Source: Phycisphaerales bacterium (GTDB taxonomy: Bacteria; Planctomycetota; Phycisphaerae; Phycisphaerales; UBA1924). From it: a DNA stretch of 64,000 bases. Within the stretch, counting starts at the first letter, position 1. The number at the start of each line of letters is the position of its first letter. The translations under genes were made by a program, and so were the position numbers. The notes under the pieces are model-generated. The model searched no databases. It saw only the letters and a list, made by a program, of their open reading frames with translations, and was not told the DNA's origin. Below, piece after piece: positions 17,205 through 24,496 of the stretch. The stretch lies in contig CAJPFG010000018.1 of assembly GCA_905339235.1 (NCBI GenBank), positions 186,001-250,000 of the forward strand. Direction: 5' to 3'.

Positions 17205-18503
17205 ATGAATGCTCGCCGCATCGCCCAACTGCTCGCCGCGTCCGTGATGACCGCCCTTGCGCCCAGCGTGCTCGCCCAGAGCACCTTTACGTATCAGGGC
17301 CGATTGGATCGTAACGGCTCGCCGTATACCGGCTCGGCCAACATCCTGTTCCGGTTCTATGACGCGCCCGCCGGCGGCAGCCAGGTGGGCTCGCAGCAGA
17401 CGCGCGTGATCACCGTTGAGAGCGGGCTGTTCACAACCGACTACGACCCGGGCCTCACGCCCTTCCAGAGCAACGCGGACGTTTGGCTCGAGGTGCAGGT
17501 GATCGTCCTGGGCGATCCGGGATGGACGATGCTCACGCCTCGCCAGAAGGTCACCCCCGCGCCATTCAGCCTGGCCACGCGGGGCTTGTTCGTGACGGGA
17601 TCGGGCGCCACGGCCAAGGCCGGAGTGGGGGCTGCGTCCACCGCCAAGTTCACGGTGGATGAAACCACCAACGCGTCGTGCACGCTGGCGATCGACTCGG
17701 GGCTCAACGCCGGCCAGACTTCGGAACTGGACTTCCGCGGCCAGGGGTCCTCGATCTGGCGCATCGGCAAGACCTCCGCCAACGAACTCTTCATCGACCG
17801 GACGAACGTGTCCCGCATGTTCATCTTCGACAGCACGGGCCACAGTGCCTTCGGCTTCCAGGCTCCGCTCAACCCGGGCGCGTTCTCTCGCACCATCACC
17901 TTGCACGGCAACAACACCGTCGGCACGCCCAACATCGGCAGCGCGGCCATCACGTTCTCCAACCCCGCCCTCGCCCAGCAATGGCAGGCCGGCATCGCGG
18001 TGAACGGCCCCTTCCGCTTCGAGAAGTTCGGCGGCGGGTCTCAGGTCGTCTCGGTGCCGATTCTCGAGGTTCGCGGCGGGTCCGACATCGCCGAGCCCTA
18101 CGACATCGCGCCCGCCGGCGATGCGGCGCCGATTCCCGGCATGGTCGTGGTGATCGATGCGGCCAAAGCCGGCGCACTTCGCGTCGCGGACAAGTCCTAC
18201 GACCACGCCGTCGCCGGCATCATCTCCGGAGCCAACGGCGTGAACACCGGCCTCACGCTTACGCAGGAGGGCAGCGTGGCGGACGGAAAACTCCCGGTCG
18301 CCAACGTCGGGCGAGTCTGGTGCTATGTCGATGCCGACGCCAACGGCCCGGTCCGCCCCGGTGACCTGCTCACGACGTCGGCGACGCCCGGGCACGCCAT
18401 GCGGGCGGACCCCGCCGCGGGCAACGGCGCCATTCTCGGCAAGGCGATGTCCACCCAGGAATCCGGGCGCGGCATGGTGCTCGTCCTGGTTGGGTTGCAG
18501 TGA
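17205..18503 (+). CDS. Exported surface-type protein, unknown function
   Basis: A 432-residue protein with a signal peptide (cleavage near VLAQ, about residue 25). The mature start STFTYQGRLDRNGSPYTG and the following beta-rich 90 residues resemble the collar seen in many planctomycete and tail-fibre-like surface proteins. A C-terminal module, about residues 295-432, begins DIAEPYDIAP and contains PIPGMVVVIDAAKAGALRV, GDLLTTSATPGHAMRA and GAILGKAMS; this arrangement recurs in surface and fibre proteins. AAAAGGAGA upstream serves as the ribosome-binding site. It follows the kinase by 69 bp, so it could be a target of that regulatory pair. No enzymatic motif is seen. Confidence 0.6.
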   Translation: MNARRIAQLLAASVMTALAPSVLAQSTFTYQGRLDRNGSPYTGSANILFRFYDAPAGGSQVGSQQTRVITVESGLFTTDYDPGLTPFQSNADVWLEVQVIVLGDPGWTMLTPRQKVTPAPFSLATRGLFVTGSGATAKAGVGAASTAKFTVDETTNASCTLAIDSGLNAGQTSELDFRGQGSSIWRIGKTSANELFIDRTNVSRMFIFDSTGHSAFGFQAPLNPGAFSRTITLHGNNTVGTPNIGSAAITFSNPALAQQWQAGIAVNGPFRFEKFGGGSQVVSVPILEVRGGSDIAEPYDIAPAGDAAPIPGMVVVIDAAKAGALRVADKSYDHAVAGIISGANGVNTGLTLTQEGSVADGKLPVANVGRVWCYVDADANGPVRPGDLLTTSATPGHAMRADPAAGNGAILGKAMSTQESGRGMVLVLVGLQ

Positions 18504-18551
18504 AAGCCTGAGGTGGAGTTCAACACACGCACGCCTTACCGGAGAACGCAC

Positions 18552-19751
18552 ATGAAGCCCACCATCGCAATCCTCGCCGCCGTCGCGCTGGCGATACCGA
18601 GCCTCGCTTCCGCGCAGACCGTCTATGTCCGGCCCGCCACGTGGTTCAACCCCAGCGGCGCGGCCGGCGCTCCTTTCAGCAATGTCAGGGCCTCGCTCTG
18701 CGCCGTCCCCGCGAGCGGAACGCTGCACATGTCCGGGGGTTACTTCAACGAAACTCTCCTCGTCACCCAGCCGGTGACGTTCACCGCCACCGTGGGATCG
18801 CCCTCGCGTGTCGGGGAGCCGGGCATCGACCGGACGACCCTCAAGGTCTTCTCGTTCAACACACACCTGTTCGGCAACGTCATTCCATTCGTCCCCTTCT
18901 GGGAAGACGGCGCCCGCGCGGGCGCCATCGCCGGATACCTGAACGGTCTGCGTCTGCAGGGCGTTGACCTGGTCGGGCTCTCCGAGATCTGGGACGCCGA
19001 CTACTGGCCGGACATCCGCGACAACTGCCAGTATCCGGCCGGCGGGTACGGCGGACGCGTGGACTCGGGGAACGTCATGAACTCCGGGCTCGCGGTCTTC
19101 AGCCTGCACCCGATGCTCGGCGGGACCCAGGTCTCGTACAACGACGCCAGCGGCAACGATGCCAACGCCAGCAAGGGCTACCTTCGGCAGACGATCGTCA
19201 AGGACGGCTTCTCGATCGGGTTCTGGAACACCCACACGCAGGCGGGCAATGGCTCGAGCAACGTCAGCGACCGGGCCCTCCAACTGGCGCAACTTGCCTT
19301 CGACATGAACGTCTACCGGCAGGCCAACCCCTCGCACATCGTCATCGCCGTCGGCGACTTCAACGTGGACGGAGGGAGCGGCGAGTACACCGGGACCATG
19401 AGCGACACGATGGGCGGCACCGCGGCCACCGCTGACGTGGCGCTCAACGTCGCCTGCCTGGGGTCGAGCACGCATTGCACCTCCTGCAACGACAACGATC
19501 TCCACGAGTTCTTCAACGGCGGCGGCGGCGGCGGTGGGGGCACCCGCCTGGACTACGTGCTGTACGGCAACAGTTCCGATGGCACCGTTCGGATGGTCCC
19601 GCGCGTCTACGAGTGGCGCCGGCCCCTTGCACCCGGGAACATCTCCGGAACCGGCTGGGCGCCGGAGAACGGCGGCACGCGATCCATGACCTCGCGCCAC
19701 CTGTCCGATCACGACGCCGTGTATTCCGAGTTCGACATCGTGCGGAACTGA
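18552..19751 (+). CDS. Exported sphingomyelinase-like EEP-family phosphodiesterase
   Basis: A 399-residue protein with a signal peptide cut near SLASA|QT. Residues about 23-90 look like the first coils of a parallel beta-helix. From about residue 97 it is an endonuclease/exonuclease/phosphatase fold protein similar to bacterial neutral sphingomyelinases: FSFNTHLFG, metal-binding Glu in GLSEIWD, FWNTHTQA, VGDFNVDGG, RLDYVL and the catalytic LSDHDAV near the C terminus. The fold hydrolyses phosphodiesters with Mg2+; lipid or extracellular nucleic acid are the likely substrates. An eight-Gly run encoded by GGC/GGT repeats (19519-19542) precedes RLDYVL. A good terminator follows the gene. Confidence 0.78.
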   Translation: MKPTIAILAAVALAIPSLASAQTVYVRPATWFNPSGAAGAPFSNVRASLCAVPASGTLHMSGGYFNETLLVTQPVTFTATVGSPSRVGEPGIDRTTLKVFSFNTHLFGNVIPFVPFWEDGARAGAIAGYLNGLRLQGVDLVGLSEIWDADYWPDIRDNCQYPAGGYGGRVDSGNVMNSGLAVFSLHPMLGGTQVSYNDASGNDANASKGYLRQTIVKDGFSIGFWNTHTQAGNGSSNVSDRALQLAQLAFDMNVYRQANPSHIVIAVGDFNVDGGSGEYTGTMSDTMGGTAATADVALNVACLGSSTHCTSCNDNDLHEFFNGGGGGGGGTRLDYVLYGNSSDGTVRMVPRVYEWRRPLAPGNISGTGWAPENGGTRSMTSRHLSDHDAVYSEFDIVRN

Positions 19752-19781
19752 GTCCGCAAACCAAAACCCCCAGCCCCGGCC

Positions 19782-19814
19782 CGCCCGCTCGTCTCACGAA
19801 CGATCGGGCGTTTT
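19782..19814 (+). terminator. Rho-independent terminator after the EEP hydrolase gene
   Basis: CGCCCGCTCGT (19782-19792) pairs with ACGATCGGGCG (19800-19810), ten of eleven positions, with a 7-base loop and TTTT directly after. Confidence 0.6.
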
Positions 19815-19923
19815 CGCGCGCGGGGCACGCTCCTCGCGTCACGCGCCCGTAACAACGGCCCCGCGCTCTTCGAACGAATCGCCGGTTCGCGTGTATCACC
19901 GGGAAGCGTACCGGAGCCGTTCC

Positions 19924-20436
19924 ATGCCGCGAACCTTGCAACTGTCCATTCTCGACTGCGTCGGCGTCTCCAAGCCCTGTACCGCGTCCTGGGAAGGAAT
20001 GAAGGGGACCGACCGAGTTCGCCACTGCGCCCAGTGCGATCTCAACGTCTACAACCTCGCCGCCATGTCCGTCGAAGAGGCGGAGAACCTGATCCGCGCC
20101 CGGGAGGGCCGCCTCTGCGGCCGGATCTTCCGGCGGGCCGACGGGACGTTCCTGACCGCCGACTGTCCCGTCGGCCTGGCGCGATTCCGCCAGCGCGCCG
20201 CTTCGTTCATCCTGCGAGGCGCCGCCGCGGTGGTCACGGTGCTTACCGCGACGTTCCTGTCGCGCGCCCGCGCAACCGACGCGGACCTCGAGAGCATGGA
20301 GCCCTTCGCGACGTTGTGCCGCTGGGTCCGGCCGACGCCGCCGGTCACATCGGGGCCGATGCTTATGGGCGAAATATGCGTGAACCCGGTGCCCGTGCCT
20401 CCAAGCCCCCGGACTGACTCACCCAGCGCGCCGTGA
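19924..20436 (+). CDS. Small Cys-rich membrane-anchored protein, planctomycete type
   Basis: A 170-residue protein of unknown function. The N-terminal domain has a regular cysteine pattern: Cys in DCVGVSKPCTASWEGM, VRHCAQCDLNVYNLA, GRLCGRIF and ADCPVGLARF. This suggests a metal or redox site and is a motif set I associate with many planctomycete proteins. One hydrophobic helix follows at about residues 98-118 and then a Pro-rich tail. The ATG at 19924 begins the conserved part; an in-frame ATG at 19891 adds eleven unremarkable residues. No partner is evident. Confidence 0.65.
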   Translation: MPRTLQLSILDCVGVSKPCTASWEGMKGTDRVRHCAQCDLNVYNLAAMSVEEAENLIRAREGRLCGRIFRRADGTFLTADCPVGLARFRQRAASFILRGAAAVVTVLTATFLSRARATDADLESMEPFATLCRWVRPTPPVTSGPMLMGEICVNPVPVPPSPRTDSPSAP

Positions 20437-20467
20437 AACCCGGCGGGCGCGTTGTGAGGAGCCACGC

Positions 20468-20929
20468 ATGCTTCGATTCATGGGAGCCTTCGCCGTCGTC
20501 TGGATCGTGCTGCTCGCGTGGGCGGCCGTCGCCCGTCCCGCGTGGGTGAGCAGTGAGTACTGGCAGGCCTTGAGCGCCAAACTGGTGGGGCTGCCCGTGG
20601 TGAGCGCGTGGGTCGGCGCGGGAGTTACGGCCCGCCTGCGCCGGCCGCGGGCCTTGCACCCTCTGGTCAACTCCGGCTTCCGGCTGCCGATGCACGGGCT
20701 GGTCGCGGGAGTTTCCAGCGCCGGGGCAACAGCCGTCATGCTCGCGGCCGCGCCCGCGATTCCGGACATCGCGGTGCTTTCGGTCAACGGCGCCGCCAGC
20801 GCGGCTATTTCGGTGATCCTGATCCCCAAGGCTCGCCCCGGGTGTTGCATATTTTGCGGGTATCAGGTCGATAAGTTGGACCGTTGCCCTGAATGCGGGC
20901 ATCCGCGTCCGATACCGTTGCCGGGGTAA
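20468..20929 (+). CDS. Membrane protein with C-terminal zinc ribbon
   Basis: A 153-residue protein with hydrophobic segments at about residues 5-25, 35-52, 76-97 and 100-116, and a C-terminal ribbon CIFCGYQVDKLDRCPECGHP (residues about 126-145). It is the mirror image of the protein at 11517-11921, where the ribbon is N-terminal. It begins 31 bp after the preceding Cys-rich gene. Function is unknown. Confidence 0.65.
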   Translation: MLRFMGAFAVVWIVLLAWAAVARPAWVSSEYWQALSAKLVGLPVVSAWVGAGVTARLRRPRALHPLVNSGFRLPMHGLVAGVSSAGATAVMLAAAPAIPDIAVLSVNGAASAAISVILIPKARPGCCIFCGYQVDKLDRCPECGHPRPIPLPG

Positions 20930-21094
20930 GTGTTGGCGCGTTATCGGCTCGCCGGTCCCGGCGTCGTTTTTGGAGAAATTCCGAGCGATTGGGTGGTAAT
21001 GTAGGGACCCTGAGGCATCTTTGATCGTGTGGGATCGAACTCACTGCTTGCACGTTTCTCGTGACATGTGGCCTTTCGTTCGTTCGGGGGCAGA

Positions 21095-21601
21095 ATGGGC
21101 GGTCCGATGGCGAAGTTCTTCGCGGCCTTTTCATTGGCCTTTGTTCTGCGCTTCGTGACCGGGCTGTTCGTAGAGGGCGGCTGGATTGGCGAACCCGAAA
21201 TGAGCCCTTGGCAGCGCGCCCCATACTCCTTCGCCCTGCCGCTGTTTCTCGCCGCATTGACTCTCTTTGCGGTCAACCGCATCAGCCCGAGGCGGCTCCT
21301 GGATTCCCGCGTTCGACGTCCGTTCTCGCAATGGATGATGGGGCTGGGCGCGGGGCTCGTCGGGGCCGTGCTTACTCTGCTGGTCGCCCACATCTCTGAT
21401 GATCTCTACGTCAAGGCTGGGTTGACCGGCATGCTGGCCGCGGCCGCCACCCTCGTGGTCACCATTTTCCTCCCGCGCTCCCGCCCGTATGCCTGCGTGC
21501 ATTGCGGCAGTGTGGTGCCGGCACGCGACGACACGTGCCCGGGCTGCGGCGCTGCCGACTGCCGCGGAAGGGTCTTTCACGGAAAATCCGCCGCGGCGTG
21601 A
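21095..21601 (+). CDS. Membrane protein with C-terminal zinc ribbon
   Basis: A 168-residue protein with about four hydrophobic helices followed by a ribbon CVHCGS ... CPGCGAADC near residues 135-155. It has the same architecture as the preceding gene but low obvious sequence identity. The ATG at 21095 is chosen; an in-frame GTG at 21068 would add nine residues. It is convergent with nadE, whose stop lies 12 bp away, with no terminator seen between them. Confidence 0.6.
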   Translation: MGGPMAKFFAAFSLAFVLRFVTGLFVEGGWIGEPEMSPWQRAPYSFALPLFLAALTLFAVNRISPRRLLDSRVRRPFSQWMMGLGAGLVGAVLTLLVAHISDDLYVKAGLTGMLAAAATLVVTIFLPRSRPYACVHCGSVVPARDDTCPGCGAADCRGRVFHGKSAAA

Positions 21602-21613
21602 CTCGGCCGCGCC

Positions 21614-23374
21614 TCACCGCCCGATTGACCGATCGGGCCGATAGCCTTGCGCAATGGGGTATCGCCGGCCGCTTCCGAACGCGACGCTGGTCACCTTCAG
21701 CCCGATGGCCATCTGGTTGCGTTTGAACTCGGCCACATCGACCAGGCGGACGACCCGCGCCACCACCGCCGGGTCGATCCGCGTCTCGCGCACGATCCGC
21801 TCCGGCGATTGATGCATCTCGATATACCGCTCGAGTATCTGGTCCAGCACGTCGTACGGCGGGAGCGAGTCCTGGTCGGTCTGGTTGGGCCGAAGTTCGG
21901 CGCTGGGCGGCTTGGTGATGGACCGCTCCGGGATCGGCGGCGATGCGAATCCGCAGGCCCGCGGATTCGCGTTGATCCATCGCGACAGCCGGTACACCCA
22001 CTGCTTGGAGACGTCCGACAGGGCCGCGAGCCCGCCGTTCATGTCGCCGTATAGCGTGCAGTACCCCACGCCCAACTCGCTTTTGTTGCCCGTGGTCACG
22101 ACGAGAGCGCCGGTGCGGTTCGAGACGGTCATGAGCGTTGTGCCGCGGAGGCGGGACTGGAGATTCTCTTCCGTCAGGTCCGGGAGCGTCTGGCCCAGAG
22201 TGTTCCACCCGTGTCGCGTGAACGCGGGATCAAGCAGAGAGCGGAATCCGTGCATCGCAGGCTCGATGGGAATAGTCGTGCACTCTACGCCCAGGTTCTT
22301 CGCGAGTTCAAAGGCGTCCTGCACGGAATGCTCGCTGGAGTAGCGGCTGGGCATCGCCAGCCCCAGCACGTTGCCGGGTCCGATCGCCGCCGCCGTCAGC
22401 ACGCAGGTCAGCGCCGAGTCGATGCCCCCCGACAGCCCGATGATCGCCTTCGCATGCCCGGTCTTGCGAAGGTAGTCGCGAATCCCCAGCACCAGCGCCG
22501 CGAACAACTGCTGATCGTCCGTCGAATCGTGCGCCACGTGCGTGGGTGAGCGCGTTCCCGCGCCCGGGCCGCCGATCCCGCCGGCCGCGATGTCAACCAC
22601 AAGCATGGATCCGTCGAAGATCGGGCCGGCCGCGGCGAGCGACCCATCGGGCCCGTACACCAGGCTGTGCCCGTCGAAGACCAGTTCGTCATTCCCGCCG
22701 AGTTGATTGACTGACGCCACGGGCATCGAGTGGCGTTTTGCGTGTGCCGCGAGAATGGCGCGGTGGCGGGCCCCCTTGCCCACCACAAACGGGCTGGCCG
22801 ATGGGCCGACCAGCAGTTGCGCACCCTTCGACACCACCTCCGCCACCGGATCGCTGGCGCTGAGGTAGCGTGTCGCGAAGCCCGCATCCTCGCCCTTCCA
22901 CAAGTCCTCGCAGATCGAAAGCCCGACTTGGACAGGCCCGCCGACCCGCGACGGCACCTCGACGACCACCGCGCGGCCGCCGGGCTCGAAGTACCGGTCC
23001 TCGTCGAAGACGTCGTACGTCGGCAGCAGCCGCTTGTCGTGATAATCCACGTACCGGTTGTCGCGGTACACGACCAGGCTATTGGCCGTGCCGCGTCCCG
23101 GTCGCGATGCGTCCGCCGGCAGCGGCACCCCGATGACCGTGGTGATCCCCGCGGTGGCGGATTCGCCCAACCGCTTCGCCGCGGCGGCGCACGCCGCCAC
23201 GAACCCCTCCTGCAAGATGAGGTCTTTGGGGGGATAGCCGCAGATGCAGAGTTCCGGGAGGACGACGAGGTCGGCGCCGGCGTCGCGGGCCCGCGCGATG
23301 GCCGCGCCGGCGAGCGCCGCGTTGCCTTCGAGATTGCCGATGGTCGGGTTGACGGGGGCGAGCGCGAGCCGCAT
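21614..23374 (-). CDS. nadE: Glutamine-dependent NAD+ synthetase
   Basis: Catalyses the last step of NAD synthesis, amidating deamido-NAD with ammonia released from glutamine. The 586-residue protein has an N-terminal nitrilase-type glutaminase domain (about 1-260) with catalytic Glu in VVLPELCICGYPP, a Lys before the nucleophile region, and Cys in GLSICEDLW. The C-terminal synthetase (about 290-586) has the PP-loop GLSGGIDSAL and downstream TTGNKSELGVGYCTLYGD. Length and order match bacterial two-domain NadE. It is the last gene of a leftward run that starts with two membrane proteins; the spacing of 33 bp allows co-transcription. Confidence 0.96.
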   Translation of the reverse strand: MRLALAPVNPTIGNLEGNAALAGAAIARARDAGADLVVLPELCICGYPPKDLILQEGFVAACAAAAKRLGESATAGITTVIGVPLPADASRPGRGTANSLVVYRDNRYVDYHDKRLLPTYDVFDEDRYFEPGGRAVVVEVPSRVGGPVQVGLSICEDLWKGEDAGFATRYLSASDPVAEVVSKGAQLLVGPSASPFVVGKGARHRAILAAHAKRHSMPVASVNQLGGNDELVFDGHSLVYGPDGSLAAAGPIFDGSMLVVDIAAGGIGGPGAGTRSPTHVAHDSTDDQQLFAALVLGIRDYLRKTGHAKAIIGLSGGIDSALTCVLTAAAIGPGNVLGLAMPSRYSSEHSVQDAFELAKNLGVECTTIPIEPAMHGFRSLLDPAFTRHGWNTLGQTLPDLTEENLQSRLRGTTLMTVSNRTGALVVTTGNKSELGVGYCTLYGDMNGGLAALSDVSKQWVYRLSRWINANPRACGFASPPIPERSITKPPSAELRPNQTDQDSLPPYDVLDQILERYIEMHQSPERIVRETRIDPAVVARVVRLVDVAEFKRNQMAIGLKVTSVAFGSGRRYPIAQGYRPDRSIGR

Positions 23375-23407
23375 CTTGAAATCCTAGTGCAACCGCACGA
23401 AACCTGT

Positions 23408-24496
23408 TCACGTGTTGGGAGGCGCCGCGGGCTGGGCCTGGGCGGCCCTGAAGTACCTTCCGGGCCGGAGGTACAGGAGGGAGAGCCCGGCCCCTGCCGT
23501 CCACACGAACATCTCGGTGACGCTCACCGCCAGGACGATCACCGCGTAGGTTTCCCGTGAAGTTCCGGCGATGTTGAGGGCGTCGGCGAAGAGTGTGGAA
23601 CCGCCCTCGCGGCTGCCCAGGGCGCCGGCGGGGCTGGCGACTCCGATGATATAGAAGACCGATCCGACAAGGACGGCCTTCTCGAAGGAGATCGTGACGC
23701 CTACGGCCGTGGCCGCGATCACGAATCGCGAGGACTGGGCGAGCATGTCCATGGCCCGCACCGTGGCCGCGCCGAACAACGTCGGCGCGTGGCTCAGAAT
23801 GGCCAGGGCGTGATGCAGTCGTGCGAACGCGCGAGACGCGAGGAGGCGATTCAGCGGGCGAAGCCGCAGCACGCCGGCGATGCGCTGGATGCGTGCGAGG
23901 CCGTGCTCGCCGGCGAACGCGCGGGCGCCGGTGTAGACCACTCCGAGCGCCGCGAGCACGCCGGCAAGCGAGGTCAACGCGTATGCGAGATCAACCTGCC
24001 GCCGCCACAGGCCCGCGGCCCCCATCGGCAGGACCACGGCCAACACCACGACCGCGTTCGCGGCGAGATAGGCGCCGATCGTCAGGACGGGGATCTGGTC
24101 GCGCCGGCTGTGAATCAGGAGCCGCCAGACGACGCTGAGTTTCAGGGGGGGGATGGAGAGCGCCGACGCCACCGCGTTGGTCGCCAGCATGTCCACGATT
24201 CGGATCCGCTTCACGGGCCGCAACGTGATCCAGAACGCCAGGCCGTTCAGCAGAAGGCTGCAGATCGAGAGCCCGAACAGGGCGAGCAAAAGGTGGGGCG
24301 GGGCGTGCAGCAGGCGATCCAGCGTCTCGCGGTTGTTCACCACTTTCACGATCACCCAGGCCAGCAGTCCGAGCCCGACCAGGGCGCCGATCACCTGCAC
24401 GAACAGCCGCCCTCGCCCTCGCGATGTCGCGGTGGTGTAGAAATGGCCCGCCGCCTGCCGGAGCATCGGAACAAGCCCGCCGGATGGATTGCTCAT
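23408..24496 (-). CDS. Lysylphosphatidylglycerol-synthase-TM/YbhN-like membrane protein
   Basis: A 362-residue polytopic membrane protein with about eight hydrophobic helices. Its architecture, including a conserved loop near VASPAGALGSREGGSTL, matches the flippase-like family (UPF0104/YbhN, the membrane half of MprF). Such proteins are thought to move lipid-linked substrates across the inner membrane. The start ATG overlaps the stop of the upstream GT-C-like gene (ATGA), so the pair is translationally coupled. A joint role in lipid-linked sugar export is plausible but inferred. The assignment is by architecture and short motifs only. Confidence 0.7.
   Translation of the reverse strand: MSNPSGGLVPMLRQAAGHFYTTATSRGRGRLFVQVIGALVGLGLLAWVIVKVVNNRETLDRLLHAPPHLLLALFGLSICSLLLNGLAFWITLRPVKRIRIVDMLATNAVASALSIPPLKLSVVWRLLIHSRRDQIPVLTIGAYLAANAVVVLAVVLPMGAAGLWRRQVDLAYALTSLAGVLAALGVVYTGARAFAGEHGLARIQRIAGVLRLRPLNRLLASRAFARLHHALAILSHAPTLFGAATVRAMDMLAQSSRFVIAATAVGVTISFEKAVLVGSVFYIIGVASPAGALGSREGGSTLFADALNIAGTSRETYAVIVLAVSVTEMFVWTAGAGLSLLYLRPGRYFRAAQAQPAAPPNT

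Noticed and set aside
13128..19712. Long minus-strand frames (13128-15767 and 16965-19712) opposite the kinase and exported proteins
   Set aside because: Shadow frames caused by strong GC at third positions; no recognisable domain.
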